Assembly (NCBI GenBank): GCA_017619585.1
Contig: JAFZSA010000042.1
Coordinates: 100,909 to 164,908 of the forward strand
Direction of reading: 5' to 3'
Length of the DNA: 64,000 nt
Source: Bacteroidaceae bacterium
Lineage (GTDB): Bacteria; Bacteroidota; Bacteroidia; Bacteroidales; Bacteroidaceae
Shown: one piece after another, positions 6,665-17,400 of the stretch
How the letters are laid out: each line of letters starts with the position of its first letter
Numbering within the stretch: the first letter of the stretch is position 1
Program-made: the position numbers and the translations under genes
Notes under the pieces: model-generated
What the model saw: the letters and a program-made list of their open reading frames with translations, nothing else
What the model was told of the DNA's origin: nothing
Database searches by the model: none

Positions 6665-9340
6665 ATGACAGATAATGTTTCTATGACGGATGGGATCACC
6701 CATCACCTTAACAAAATGTACCAAAGCTGGTTCTTGGATTACGCCTCTTATGTAATCCTGGAACGAGCAGTCCCCCATATCGGCGACGGCTTCAAACCCG
6801 TTCAGCGTCGTATCATGCACTCTATGAAGCGTATGGACGACGGCCGTTACAACAAGGTGGCCAACATCGTTGGTCACACCATGCAGTTCCATCCCCACGG
6901 AGATGCCAGTATCAAGGATGCCTTGGTACAGTTGGGACAGAAAGACCTGTTGGTTGACTGTCAGGGAAACTGGGGTAACATCATCACAGGCGACGATGCT
7001 GCTGCTGGTCGTTATATTGAGGCTCGCCTCAGCAAGTTTGCCCTGGATGTTGTCTTCAATCCCAAGACCACAGAGTGGAAGCTTTCTTATGACGGTCGTA
7101 ATAAGGAGCCTATAGCCCTGCCCGTGAAGTTCCCCTTGCTGTTGGCACAGGGAGCTGAAGGTATTGCCGTAGGTCTGAACTGTAAGATTCTGCCCCACAA
7201 CCTGAACGAAATCTGTGAGGCAGCCATCCAATACCTGCATGGCGAGGAGTTCCACTTGTACCCCGACTTCCCCACGGGAGGTAGCATAGACGTGTCCCGT
7301 TATAACGACGGACAGCGTGGTGGCGTAGTACGTGTACGTGCCAAGATTGAGAAGCGCGACAATAAGACGCTGGCCATCACAGAGATTCCCTATGGCAAGA
7401 CCACAGGTACGGCCAGCAAGCCCAGCACCTTCATAGAGAGTATCCTGAAGGCCAACGAGAAGGGTAAGATCAAGATCCGTAACGTAGAGGATCTGACGGC
7501 TGCCAAGGCAGAGATTCTGATTCACCTGACTCCAGGTGCCAGCAGCGACAAGACCATTGATGCCCTGTATGCCTGTACGGATTGCGAGATTAGTATATCG
7601 CCCAACTGCTGCGTCATAGAAGATAAGAAGCCCTGCTTCCTCTCTGTCAGCGATGTGCTGCGCAGCAACGTAGATACTACCCTGAACCTGCTGAAGAAGG
7701 AACGCCTGATCCGCAAGGGCGAGCTGTTAGAGGCTTTGCACTTCGCTACTCTGGAGCAGATATTCATAGAGGAACGCATCTACAAGGACAAGCAATTCGA
7801 GAATGCCAAGACCATGGATGCCGCCTGTGAGTGGATTGACGAGCGCCTGACTCCCTGGTACCCCAAGATGGTTCGTGAGGTGACCAAGGATGATATCCTG
7901 CGTCTGATGGAAATCAAGATGGCACGCATCCTGAAGTTCAACAAGGACAAGGCAGAGGAGAACATCGCCCGCATCAAGGACGAGATAAAGCAGATAGACA
8001 AGGAACTGGCCAATATGGTGGAGGTTACCTGCGACTGGTTCCGCTTCATACAAGAGAAATACGGTAAGGATCATCCGCGTCTGACGGAGATCCGTAACTT
8101 TGACAATATCAGCGCCGCCAAGGTGGTAGAAGCTAACGAGAAGCTGTACATCAACCGTGAGGAGGGCTTCATAGGTACATCATTGAAGAAGGACGAGTTT
8201 GTCTGCAACTGCTCGGACATCGATGATGTGATTATCTTCTACAAAGACGGAACCTACAAGGTGGTGCGCATAGCCGAGAAACTGTTCGTTGGCGAGACGG
8301 AGCGCAGCAAGGCCGAGAAGAAGAAGGCAGAGATTATACACCTGGCTATCTTCCGCAAGAGCGACTCACGTACCATCTACAATGTGGTGTACAGAGACGG
8401 TAAGAACGGCATTTGCTACATCAAGCGCTTTAATGTGACCAGCGTCACCCGCGACCGTGAGTACGACCTGACTCAGGGTAAGCCTGGCAGCCGTGTGCTC
8501 TACTTCACAGCCAACCCCAACGGCGAGGCCGAGGTAATTAAGGTTATCCTGAAACCCAACCCCAAGCTGAAGCGTGTATTCTTCGATAAGGACTTCTCTG
8601 AACTGGCCATCAAGGGTCGTCAGAGTATGGGTAACATGCTTACCAAGCTGGATGTAAGTCGTATCACCCTGAAGAGTCACGGCCTTAGTACTCTGGGTGG
8701 CCGTAAGGTCTGGTTCGACCCCGATGTGAAGCGTCTGAACTACGACGAGCAGGGCAACTACCTGGGCGAGTTCAACAGCGGTGACCAGATTCTGGTGATT
8801 CTGAAGAGCGGTGACTTCTATCTGACCAACTTTGATGTGAACAACCACTTCGAAGACAATCTGCTGCGCATAGAGAAGTACAATGCCAACAAGATATGGA
8901 CGGTGGCTCTCTTCGATAAGGACCAGAGCGGCTTCCTGTATGTGAAGCGTTTCGGCATGGAGGCTACTACACGCCGACAGAACTTTCTGGGCGAGAACCC
9001 TGACAACGAGATGCTCATCCTTACGGATGTGGCCTTCCCCCGTCTGCTGGTTACCATGGGTGGTAACGACAGCTTCCGTGAACCCATTGAGGTGGATGCA
9101 GAGGAGTTTATCTCCGTCAAGAGCTTCAAGGCACGTGGCAAGCGTGTCACCACCAATAATGTGGCTAAGGTGGAGGAACTGGAACCTACCCGTTTCCCTG
9201 AGCCTGAACCAGAACCCACAGAGAGCGAGGCTGAGGCAGAAGCACCGGAAGAGGAGGATGTGGCCGACGACTTCGATGGCAAGAGCCAGCAGGATGTAGC
9301 CGACGAGATGAACGGACAGTTACATTTGTTTGATGATTAA
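6665..9340 (+). CDS. parC: DNA topoisomerase IV subunit A
   Basis: 891 aa type IIA topoisomerase A subunit, which cuts and rejoins DNA during chromosome decatenation. N-terminal winged-helix/tower region (DYASYVILERAVPHIGDGFK, GHTMQFHPHGDASIKDALVQ). The catalytic Tyr is residue 117 in AAAGRYIEARLSKF. A coiled coil lies around residues 430-470. The C-terminal beta-pinwheel lacks an obvious gyrase box (QRRGGKG), which favours topoisomerase IV over gyrase. The last about 60 residues are acidic (EPEPEPTESEAEAEAPEEE). The Bacteroidetes form of this subunit is of this length. No parE neighbour lies in the window. Confidence 0.9.
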   Translation: MTDNVSMTDGITHHLNKMYQSWFLDYASYVILERAVPHIGDGFKPVQRRIMHSMKRMDDGRYNKVANIVGHTMQFHPHGDASIKDALVQLGQKDLLVDCQGNWGNIITGDDAAAGRYIEARLSKFALDVVFNPKTTEWKLSYDGRNKEPIALPVKFPLLLAQGAEGIAVGLNCKILPHNLNEICEAAIQYLHGEEFHLYPDFPTGGSIDVSRYNDGQRGGVVRVRAKIEKRDNKTLAITEIPYGKTTGTASKPSTFIESILKANEKGKIKIRNVEDLTAAKAEILIHLTPGASSDKTIDALYACTDCEISISPNCCVIEDKKPCFLSVSDVLRSNVDTTLNLLKKERLIRKGELLEALHFATLEQIFIEERIYKDKQFENAKTMDAACEWIDERLTPWYPKMVREVTKDDILRLMEIKMARILKFNKDKAEENIARIKDEIKQIDKELANMVEVTCDWFRFIQEKYGKDHPRLTEIRNFDNISAAKVVEANEKLYINREEGFIGTSLKKDEFVCNCSDIDDVIIFYKDGTYKVVRIAEKLFVGETERSKAEKKKAEIIHLAIFRKSDSRTIYNVVYRDGKNGICYIKRFNVTSVTRDREYDLTQGKPGSRVLYFTANPNGEAEVIKVILKPNPKLKRVFFDKDFSELAIKGRQSMGNMLTKLDVSRITLKSHGLSTLGGRKVWFDPDVKRLNYDEQGNYLGEFNSGDQILVILKSGDFYLTNFDVNNHFEDNLLRIEKYNANKIWTVALFDKDQSGFLYVKRFGMEATTRRQNFLGENPDNEMLILTDVAFPRLLVTMGGNDSFREPIEVDAEEFISVKSFKARGKRVTTNNVAKVEELEPTRFPEPEPEPTESEAEAEAPEEEDVADDFDGKSQQDVADEMNGQLHLFDD

Positions 9341-9368
9341 TTCAACTTTCAGAAGTTGATATGATAAA

Positions 9369-9773
9369 GACAAAAACCATAAAAACCCCACTCATGATGG
9401 CTGAGGCCTATGGCCCAACGTATTGTACTTCCGCCCATGTGCTTGAGAGCAAGCTCTCGCACAAGCCAGAAGCACAGTACGGTTTTGTTCCAAAACTCAT
9501 CCATCATGGTGGAAAAACCCCGTGCTTCGCACTAAAAAACAAAGAGTGGTTATTGGTTATAGGTTATTGGTTATCGATGACATTAATCAAAAAAGTTGCC
9601 ATTAAAAAGGTTTTTTCTGGTTTTTCCTCTGGAGATGTCTTATGTTGCGAAGCAACGTGTGATGATGGCAGGGCTTGTGCGGGAGCTTGCTCACAGGCAC
9701 AGAGCCATGACGTCAGCACTGATACTCGAAGAATAAAGACATCGGAAGAGGGGTTTTTGAGGTTTTTGTTAAC
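9369..9773. repeat. Terminal-inverted-repeat element, copy 1
   Basis: Left end 9369-9389 (gacaaaaaccataaaaaccc plus c) and right end 9750-9770 are inverted copies of AACAAAAACC-N3-AAAACCCC. Inside lies a second inverted pair (about 9441-9465 and 9673-9697, cores agcaagctc and gagcttgct). It encodes no transposase. The frame running into the next gene is open through the whole element. Confidence 0.65.
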
Positions 9774-10638
9774 AACCGAAACTTCAAAGATTAAGAGATT
9801 TTTTTCCCTAACGTTCCTTTGCCTCTTTGCCTTGATGGCAGTGGCACAGGATTATTCTGCTCTGGTAAGCGGTAAGGAGAAGAAGGATGCTGACGCAACC
9901 CTCTCAAGACCCTTGCAGGCAAGTGTGCTGTTCGGCGTGGGATACAGCAACCAGTTGGACACCTATCTTTCCCCTATGGAATATACGGGTTACCAGCTGA
10001 GCTTCCTGACATCGAGGGAACGCTTTACCAAATGGGGCGACGGCAATGTCTCCTTCCAGAGCCTGTTTCAAGGTGCCTACTCCCATACCCAGAATCCTGC
10101 CCGTACGGCTACAGACTGGGGAGGACGTCTGGCTTACGATGCCGGTTGGCATTACCATTGGATGCTTTCAGACCGTCTGTCCCTAAAGGCCGGAGGTCTG
10201 ATAGGTGCTGATATGGGTTTCCTCTACAATGCCCGCAACTCCAACAATCCTGCCCAAGGCAGGTTAAGCGTGGATATCTCGGCTTCGGCTGGTGGCAGCT
10301 ATAAGTTCAATATCCGTAAGTTGCCGGTACGTCTGAACTATCAGGCGGATCTGCCTCTGATGGGTTGTATGTTCAGCCCTCAGTTCGGACAGAGCTACTA
10401 TGATATCTCAGAGGGCAGTCGCGACCATAACGTCTGCTTCTCGCATCCTGGCAACGCTCTCTGCTTCAGACAACTGCTGACGCTGGATCTGGAGTTCAAC
10501 CGTGCCTCCTTGCGCTTCGGCTACATGGGCGATATCCGCCAGAGTCATGTTAACGGTATCCGTATGCATGATATCAATCACTCTTTTATGATTGGTTACG
10601 TCAGGTACTTAAAGATTCTAAAGCGTAATGAAAGATAA
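9766..10638 (+). CDS. Outer-membrane beta-barrel protein, DUF3316-like
   Basis: Predicted beta-barrel: alternating strands with many Tyr/Phe (VLFGVGYSNQLDTYLSP, YQLSFLTSRERF, AGWHYHWMLSDRLSLKAGG, HSFMIGYVRYLKIL). The signal peptide (KRFFSLTFLCLFALMAVAQ) starts just inside the right end of a repeat element, and no ATG lies directly before it. I chose TTG 9766, giving a normal signal peptide. The frame is open back to ATG 9361, which would add 135 element-encoded residues and bury the signal peptide. The native start was probably replaced by the insertion. The barrel layout resembles the DUF3316 family; function unknown. It overlaps the S41 gene by 11 bp. Confidence 0.65.
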   Translation: MLTTETSKIKRFFSLTFLCLFALMAVAQDYSALVSGKEKKDADATLSRPLQASVLFGVGYSNQLDTYLSPMEYTGYQLSFLTSRERFTKWGDGNVSFQSLFQGAYSHTQNPARTATDWGGRLAYDAGWHYHWMLSDRLSLKAGGLIGADMGFLYNARNSNNPAQGRLSVDISASAGGSYKFNIRKLPVRLNYQADLPLMGCMFSPQFGQSYYDISEGSRDHNVCFSHPGNALCFRQLLTLDLEFNRASLRFGYMGDIRQSHVNGIRMHDINHSFMIGYVRYLKILKRNER

Positions 10639-11647
10639 ATTGCTCATACTACTTGTCCTGGTGCTGGGCCTCTGCTCCTGCCAGAGGGGAGAGACAGAAT
10701 ATGATGAGACGCCCCAGGGTAATCTGGATGCTCTGTGGACTATCATAGACCAGCGATACTGCTTCCTGGATTACAAGGAGGCGGAGTTGGGCATCTCATG
10801 GAACGACATACATGCCAAATACAGCGCTCGCCTGAATCCCAAGATGACACGTGCACAACTCTTTGAGGTATTGTGCCAGATGCTGGGCGAGCTGAAGGAC
10901 GGACATGTGAACTTGTCCAGTAGTATGGATTTGGGTAGGAACTGGTCGTGGAAGGAGGATTATCCCCTGAACTTGGATGAGGAGTTGCGTGATGCTTATC
11001 TACAAACCGACTATAACCTGGCATCAGGACTGAAGTACCGTATCCTGCCCGATAACATTGCCTATGTGGTGTACGAGAGTTTCCAGAATGGGATAGGAGA
11101 GGGCAACTTGGATGATATGTTCTATGCTCTGCGTATATGCAACGGTATGATTCTGGACATAAGAGGCAACGGAGGCGGCAATCTTGATAATGAGACTAAG
11201 TTGGCCAGTCGTTTTACCAACGAAAAGGTGCTGGTGGGTTACCGCTCGCATAAGACAGGTACAGGCAGGAATGATTTCTCGGCTCTGGAACCTGAATACA
11301 TAACACCCAGTAAGGGGGTACGTTGGCAGAAGCCTTGCGTGGTACTTACCAACCGTTCCTGCTACAGTGCTGCCAATACCTTTGTGCGTGATATGAAGGA
11401 GATGCCCCTTGTCACCATTATGGGCGACCAGACGGGTGGCGGTTCAGGCATGCCCTTCAGCAGCGAGTTGCCCATAGGATGGAGCGTCCGCTTCAGCGCT
11501 AGTCCCAGCTTTGATGCACAGAAGCAGCAGATAGAGTTCGGTATAGCGCCGGACATCTCCTGCTCCCTGGATGCAGGGAAAGCCGCCCAAGGCATAGACT
11601 CCATGATAGAAGCGGCCAGGGAATTCATTGGCGGCCAAACTTCGTAA
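10628..11647 (+). CDS. S41 family peptidase, lipoprotein
   Basis: 339 aa C-terminal-processing-type serine peptidase of the periplasmic or outer-membrane face. Lipobox GLCSC (Cys18). An N-terminal helical domain (LDALWTIIDQRYCFLDYK, ELKDGHVNL) precedes the core (AYVVYESFQNG, GMILDIRGNGGGN). The likely nucleophile is Ser247 in NRSCYSAANTFVRDM, with TGGGSGMPFSSELP following. No PDZ domain is evident, as in other short Bacteroidetes S41 proteins. Translation is probably coupled to the upstream barrel gene by overlap. The last codons (GGQTS and stop) lie in the left arm of a palindromic repeat at 11630-11692. Confidence 0.88.
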   Translation: MKDKLLILLVLVLGLCSCQRGETEYDETPQGNLDALWTIIDQRYCFLDYKEAELGISWNDIHAKYSARLNPKMTRAQLFEVLCQMLGELKDGHVNLSSSMDLGRNWSWKEDYPLNLDEELRDAYLQTDYNLASGLKYRILPDNIAYVVYESFQNGIGEGNLDDMFYALRICNGMILDIRGNGGGNLDNETKLASRFTNEKVLVGYRSHKTGTGRNDFSALEPEYITPSKGVRWQKPCVVLTNRSCYSAANTFVRDMKEMPLVTIMGDQTGGGSGMPFSSELPIGWSVRFSASPSFDAQKQQIEFGIAPDISCSLDAGKAAQGIDSMIEAAREFIGGQTS

Positions 11648-11692
11648 TAACGTTATAACGTTGTAACGTCATGACGAAATAAAGAGGCCGCC
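11630..11692. repeat. Palindromic element, GGCGGCC-flanked, copy 1
   Basis: Outer arms ggcggcc (11630-11636) and ggccgcc (11686-11692) enclose a nearly perfect 38-bp palindrome at 11641-11678 centred on ...ataacgttgtaac.... The same architecture occurs at 60295-60359. It probably acts as a transcript-end structure, and its left arm encodes the last residues of the S41 peptidase. Confidence 0.8.
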
Positions 11693-11729
11693 TCCAAAAA
11701 ATAGAAAACAAAATTTAAATTAACCATAT

Positions 11730-13526
11730 ATGAGAAGTCTATCAGAAAAAGAGATTACCATCCTTACTAACCAAGGTTGTATAGCAGAAGATTGGTCGGC
11801 CATTCAGGTCAAGGATGAATTCACTCCCCAGTATATAAATAATGTAGAGTTCTACGGAAAGGTCACTCTAGGTGTCTTCCAGAAGGATGTTGAGGTTGCT
11901 CCTGGTTTCAGCAAGCATTCCGGCATCCGTTATGCTACTTTGCGTAATGTTGTTATCGGAGATAACTGTCTGATTGAACATGTTGGAACCATCAACACTA
12001 TTACTGGTGCTACCTTTGGACAGGGTAAGATTATTTCCGTACTGAACGAGGTAGGCGACGGCAATGTTATGATCTTCGACGGTTTGAACTCGCAGTTGGC
12101 AAGCCTGATGGTGAAATATGAACACGACAAGGAGTTCACCCAGGCTATCCGCACCATGATTCAGAAGAAGATAGAGCAGACTAGTCAGCCCATCACTACC
12201 ATAGGAAATGATGTGCGCATCACACATACAACGGCTATCATCAACTGTCACATCAGTGATGGTTGTCAGATAGATGGTGCCCTGCGTCTGCAGGATTGTA
12301 CCCTGAAGAGTATGCCTAGTGCAATTGTTAGAATCGGCGTGGGCGTTATTGCAGAGGACTCTGTAATCTATAACGGTTCCTCTGTACTGAACAACGCCAA
12401 ACTGGAGAACTGCTTTGTGGGGGAGGCCTGCATAATCACTGACGGCTTTACAGCAGAGAGCAGTCTGTTCTTTGCCAACTGCTACATGAGCAATGGTGAG
12501 GCCTGTGCCGCCTTCTGTGGCCCCTTCTCAGCCAGTCACCACAAGAGCTCATTGCTGATTGGCGGTATGTTCAGTTTCTATAATGCCGGTTCAGCTACCA
12601 ACTTCTCTAACCACGCCTACAAGATGGGACCTGTACACTGGGGCGTTCTGGATCGTGGAACCAAGACTGCCAGTGGCAGCTACATCCTGATGCCTGCCCA
12701 TATAGGAACCTTCAGCGTCTGCTTTGGTAAGTTGATGCACCACCCTGATACACGTAAGCTGCCTTTCTCTTACCTAATTGCCTATGGCGATGAGATGTAC
12801 CTGATTCCTGGTCGTAACCTTACTACCGTAGGCTTGTACCGCGATATCCGTAAATGGCCCAAGCGTGATAGGCGTCCTGATGAAGCTCGCAATTCCATTG
12901 TCAACTTTGATTGGCTTTCGCCCTTCTCTGTTGGCGGCATCATGGTAGCTAAGCGAACGCTGGAAGGCTTGCGCGAGATATCCGGCGATGTGGCAACATA
13001 CAACTTCCATGACTATGTTATCAAAAACTCTTCCCTGAAGAAGGGTATCAAGTACTACGATATTGCCTTGCGTATCTATATGGGTGCCGTTATGAAACGC
13101 CATATTCTGGAAGTCCCCCGTTCCAGCGTAGGAACAGGCAAGTGGAGCGACCTGAGTGGTCTGCTCATTCCCGTTTCTGAGGAAGAACGTATAGTAGAGG
13201 CTATCAAGAGTGGTAAACTGAATACCATAGCCGACATTCGTGAGGAGTTTGTTAAGGCCAACCGTAACTATTCAGAGTACCGTTGGGCATGGAGCTACCG
13301 ACTGATCCGTGAATACTATGGTATAGAAGGAAAGATAACACAACAGGACGCCGAACGAGTGATGGAGGATTACATCACTGCCCGACGTGCCTGGATTGCT
13401 GAGATCCGTAAAGACGCAGTCAAGGAATTCGAGTTGGGCGACATTGATCAGGACGTCCTCGACGAATTCCTTGAAGTGCTAGACAAAGAGGTGGAATACG
13501 AGCGTCTTATGAAATACGAGATGTAA
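11730..13526 (+). CDS. DUF4954 family protein (left-handed beta-helix)
   Basis: 598 aa cytoplasmic protein. The N-terminal half is a hexapeptide-repeat beta-helix (IRYATLRNVVIGDNCLIEHVG, AIINCHISDGCQIDGALRL, GVIAEDSVIYNGSSVL) like that of nucleotidyl- and acyltransferases. The middle holds SASHHKSSLLIGGMFSFYNAG and HWGVLDRGTKTASGSYILMP. The C-terminal third is helical and charged. Length and order fit the DUF4954 family, common in Bacteroidales; substrate unknown, possibly a sugar-nucleotide acyltransferase or pyrophosphorylase-like scaffold. The 3' end overlaps the convergent M16-like gene by 20 bp. Confidence 0.85.
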   Translation: MRSLSEKEITILTNQGCIAEDWSAIQVKDEFTPQYINNVEFYGKVTLGVFQKDVEVAPGFSKHSGIRYATLRNVVIGDNCLIEHVGTINTITGATFGQGKIISVLNEVGDGNVMIFDGLNSQLASLMVKYEHDKEFTQAIRTMIQKKIEQTSQPITTIGNDVRITHTTAIINCHISDGCQIDGALRLQDCTLKSMPSAIVRIGVGVIAEDSVIYNGSSVLNNAKLENCFVGEACIITDGFTAESSLFFANCYMSNGEACAAFCGPFSASHHKSSLLIGGMFSFYNAGSATNFSNHAYKMGPVHWGVLDRGTKTASGSYILMPAHIGTFSVCFGKLMHHPDTRKLPFSYLIAYGDEMYLIPGRNLTTVGLYRDIRKWPKRDRRPDEARNSIVNFDWLSPFSVGGIMVAKRTLEGLREISGDVATYNFHDYVIKNSSLKKGIKYYDIALRIYMGAVMKRHILEVPRSSVGTGKWSDLSGLLIPVSEEERIVEAIKSGKLNTIADIREEFVKANRNYSEYRWAWSYRLIREYYGIEGKITQQDAERVMEDYITARRAWIAEIRKDAVKEFELGDIDQDVLDEFLEVLDKEVEYERLMKYEM

Positions 13527-14307
13527 TGTCATAGGCATGATAGTTTGCCTGCTCGTGCTTCTTGCTTGTCGGTAGCGATGCAATGTATTTCTCCAGCAGA
13601 GGAATCAGGACATCCTCTGTGATATTTCCTGTGATGACGAAGGTGAAGTCACTCGCATTGCTGAAACGTTGTGCTACTATCTGCATCACTACATCATAGT
13701 TGATGGCGTCCAGATCCTTTTTGGTCAGGTCATAGGTAGAGGTGCTCTTCTTGTTAGAAAGCTCCTCGCGCTTATGCTCACGCCATGTATTGAAGGCTGT
13801 CAAGTCGGTACGCAGGGAGGTGAAGTACATGTGGTTCAGTTGGAACATTGTCTCCAGATCCTTGGGTGCAGCACTTGAAGAGATGAATTCTCCGTACAAG
13901 CCGATGTAGGGGGTTACGCTTACTTTGTGTCCTGCCAATGTCTTGTTCAGCTCGCTCTCGCTGTAGTCGCCTAATCCGCTTACAGCCAGACACTCATTCA
14001 GCACCTTCAGGTTGGCAGGCAGGATATTGGTGTACAGAGATGTCCCGCCGTTGCTCAGGGCATACATGGTGACCTCGTTTGTATTCTTGCTGTCTTGACG
14101 GTAGAGTACTGTTACGCCATTGGATAAGGTATAGCGGGCGAATCCCTGTGTATTGGGTACATTCTTTACGATATGTCCGGGTGTGAGCTGCTGCTGTATC
14201 AGCGATACATTGCTAACTGCTTCTGCTGCGGGAGCTTCGCTCTCGGCACATACTGTGTTGAAACCACCGGTCAGTAACACTGTCATGCAAAATAGAATCT
14301 TTTTCAT
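13507..14307 (-). CDS. Truncated M16-type zinc protease homolog
   Basis: 266 aa. A signal peptide (MKKILFCMTVLLTGGFNTVCA) leads straight into what is normally the third domain of a long PqqL-like M16 peptidase: YTLSNGVTVLYRQDS, VSGLGDYSESELNKTLAGHK, DLETMFQLNHMYFTSLRTD, then DFTFVITGNITEDVLIPLLE and YIASLP. The catalytic HxxEH domain and the last domain are absent, while full-length relatives are about 900 aa. It looks like the product of an internal deletion and could be a non-catalytic remnant. The C-terminus overlaps the end of the DUF4954 gene, consistent with rearrangement there. Confidence 0.7.
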   Translation of the reverse strand: MKKILFCMTVLLTGGFNTVCAESEAPAAEAVSNVSLIQQQLTPGHIVKNVPNTQGFARYTLSNGVTVLYRQDSKNTNEVTMYALSNGGTSLYTNILPANLKVLNECLAVSGLGDYSESELNKTLAGHKVSVTPYIGLYGEFISSSAAPKDLETMFQLNHMYFTSLRTDLTAFNTWREHKREELSNKKSTSTYDLTKKDLDAINYDVVMQIVAQRFSNASDFTFVITGNITEDVLIPLLEKYIASLPTSKKHEQANYHAYDITSRIS

Positions 14308-14435
14308 TGTAGTAATCTTTATGGGTTTAACTTCTTTCTACACGTATGTCGCAGGCTACTACAAGAAAACTACACTTTTTCAAAAATATTTTTTTCTTTG
14401 GTAAATTCCCTTTAGGGAAATATTTGCATTGTTTC

Positions 14436-14466
14436 TTTGCTTGAGTCCTAAAAAACGCTATCTTTG
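14436..14466 (+). promoter_or_regulatory. Promoter of CotH-type gene
   Basis: TTTG at 14436-14439, 19 bp spacer, TATCTTTG at 14459-14466; ATG follows 25 bp later. Confidence 0.75.
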
Positions 14467-14490
14467 CAGTTGTTAACTTGAAAAGATCAC

Positions 14491-17400
14491 ATGAAGACTC
14501 AATTATCTCTCCTGTACATTCTTCTATTAGGATGCCTTTCCAATATATACGCAGATACTCCCATCGAGGATGGTGTTTATTCCATCTCCTGTACCAAACA
14601 AGATGGCTACTTGGGCTTGGGTGCCTACCATAATGCAGATCCATATATATATTATGTAAGTGACGGACAGGATAAGACGGACGATGCCTACTGGGTGATT
14701 ACCAACACGCAGTCGGGCTATACCATTCGCAATCAGGCTTCAGGCGAACTGTTGGTTTTTACCACCGAGCGTGTTGACCAGTACTACAAGTATATGACGT
14801 TGGCGAAGGAACCCATGGGCGACCAGTCGGAATACTGGAATATCATAGAAGGTACCGATGGTGCGTACTGCGTACAGAGTGCTGTAAACACTGGCTACTA
14901 TTGGAATCTTCGTTCCGGCTCCAATATGCTTGGCACCTATAGGGGTAGTGGTGGAAACGGTGTCAACGAGCGCTATGTCTTCCAGAAGAAAAGCGACGTT
15001 CCGGAGCCCTTTATAGATCCGATTTCTGACCCTACGGTTATGCCGTCCTTCCCTGAGGCACTACACATCTATCTTTCTGATGGCAGGATGGAGGCCTATC
15101 CGCTGAAGTATGTTACAGGATATAAGGAGGCCGATGGTAAGTTGGTTATCAGCACCAACTTTGGGATGACTTACTCCTACGACCTCTCTAAGGTTGATAG
15201 CTTGAGCGAGCGGAGGCCCGCTTTCCCATCTTTCGAATCGTTCAAGTTCAATAACAAGTTCAACGATCAGCTTTTCTCTGCTGTCAATGGCGAGATGGTG
15301 GGCGATACCGTCTTTGCAACGGTTGCAGCCATTGGCAAACGCCTGACTCCCTCGTTCCAAGTAGCAGACGAGAATGTGGTCGTGTATGTTAAAGGTCAGG
15401 TTCAGACAAGTAAGCAGAGTCGTCTGCGTTTTGACAAGGATGTCTATTATATAGTCACCTGGAACGGCTATACTATTCTTACCCCGGAAGAAGGCAATAA
15501 GTACTCCCAGAAACCATACGGAAGGGTTGTCCGCGTTCATGTTGACTGGCTGACGGATAGGGCAGAGGTGCCTACTATCTACATCAATACAGTTGACGGG
15601 AAGGCTGTTACCAGCAAGGATTATTTCAAGGATGCCACCATCACCATAGACGGACACGGCATCTTCCCCTCTATGGAAGAGACCACTATGCAGATAAAAG
15701 GAAGGGGCAACAGCAGCTGGGGATGGGCCAAGAAACCCTATCGTATCAAGTTTGAAGAGAAGGTAAAGCCCCTTGGCATGACCAAGGGTAAGAACTGGGT
15801 GCTGCTGGCTAACGGTATCGGTGGTTCGCTGATGACGAACGCCATAGGTATGAAGGCTGCCAACCTTATAGGGACTGCAGCTGCCAATCATATCGTGCCT
15901 GTAGATCTGTACCTCAATGGCGAATACCGTGGCAGCTACAACCTGACAGAGAAGGTGGGCTTCTCCAACAATAGTGTTGACCTTGACGACGAGACGGCAG
16001 CTGCCTTGCTGGAACTTGATTCCTATTACGATGAGCCTACGGGACAGAAATTCCGCTCGCAGCCTTACAACCTGCCCATCAATATCAAGGAACCTGAGTT
16101 CAACGAGGGGACAACAACCCTGACGCTGGATGTGATTAGGAATAGCTTCAACAGTTTCATGCAGGCACTCAATAAGGAGAAGGACATCTCACGATACGTA
16201 GATATTAAGCAGTTGTCTCGCTTCCTTATGGTGAACGAGCTTATCTGTAACTTCGAGCTCTACCATCCCAAGAGCACCTTCTGCTACCGCGAGAATTTCG
16301 AGGTTGATAGCATTAAGTACATCTTCGGTCCTGTCTGGGATCTCGACTGGGGTTATGGTTACGAGCAGAACCGCAGTTATTTCAAGAATAATGCCACCAG
16401 TAACTACTGGATTGATATGCCTAACTTCGAGGTGAAGCAGTTCATTCAGGACCTTCGCTGGAACTATGAGCCTATGTGCGAACTTTATAAGCAACTGTGG
16501 AAGCAATTCCTGGACGAGAACTTAGAGGAACTGAAGGAATACTGCCAGGATTATTACGACTTTGCTTGCAACTCCTTCAACAGCAACCGCGATAAGTGGG
16601 GCGACAAGACGGATTATGCACAACAGGCTATAGAAGCGGCCAACTGGTTAGATACACGTGCCAATCGCATCTATCAGGATATTCTGGATGGTGTCCGCCC
16701 AGCCAAGCCAGAACCAGTGGATCCTGTTGAGTTTGCCAACAACAAGTTGTACAACATCTCCTGTCCGCGTGGCGATTTGATCCTTAGCTACGACTACAAG
16801 GGGCTGGAAGCAGGACAAAATGCCTGGTGGACGGTTACCGACTCTGAGAAGCAGTTTGCTATCATCAATATAGAGGGAAATAACTACCTCTACAGCCCGT
16901 ACCTGAAGAAATATCTAAGAACCGGTACCGCCTCGAACGGAGAGTGGATAGAGGCATTAGGTTCCCCCATCTACTTCGATCCTTCCTATCCTGATGGTGA
17001 ATACCTCTATATGATGAGCACACTCACAGTAAACGAAGATATTAAATGGTTCAACAATAATTCCAGTACTATTGTCATCAATAACTATAGAACCCCCGAC
17101 CCTGGCGACCGCTGGATGATAACGGAGGTGGGCGACTTCGACCCTACGGAGGCTCTACTCGTTGCTCAGAACAGTATGTTGGCTGTAACGATGAATCTCT
17201 ACTATAAAGGTGAGTTCGTCACTTCTGAAACGAAGAAGCTACCTTACGGAGCAGATATGCCTGAACCGCCATCGGAATGGGAGAATTCCTTCGTGATGCT
17301 GACTCCCATCGGTACGCATCCGTATATGGTTACTGATGACACTTCCGTAGATTACGAGGCTAGGTGGATAGGGCCTTTTGATTTTACTACCTCCGAGAAT

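Noticed and set aside
9361..9765. Leader of 135 residues for the barrel protein
   Set aside because: Element-encoded, and it would bury the signal peptide; kept only as an alternative.
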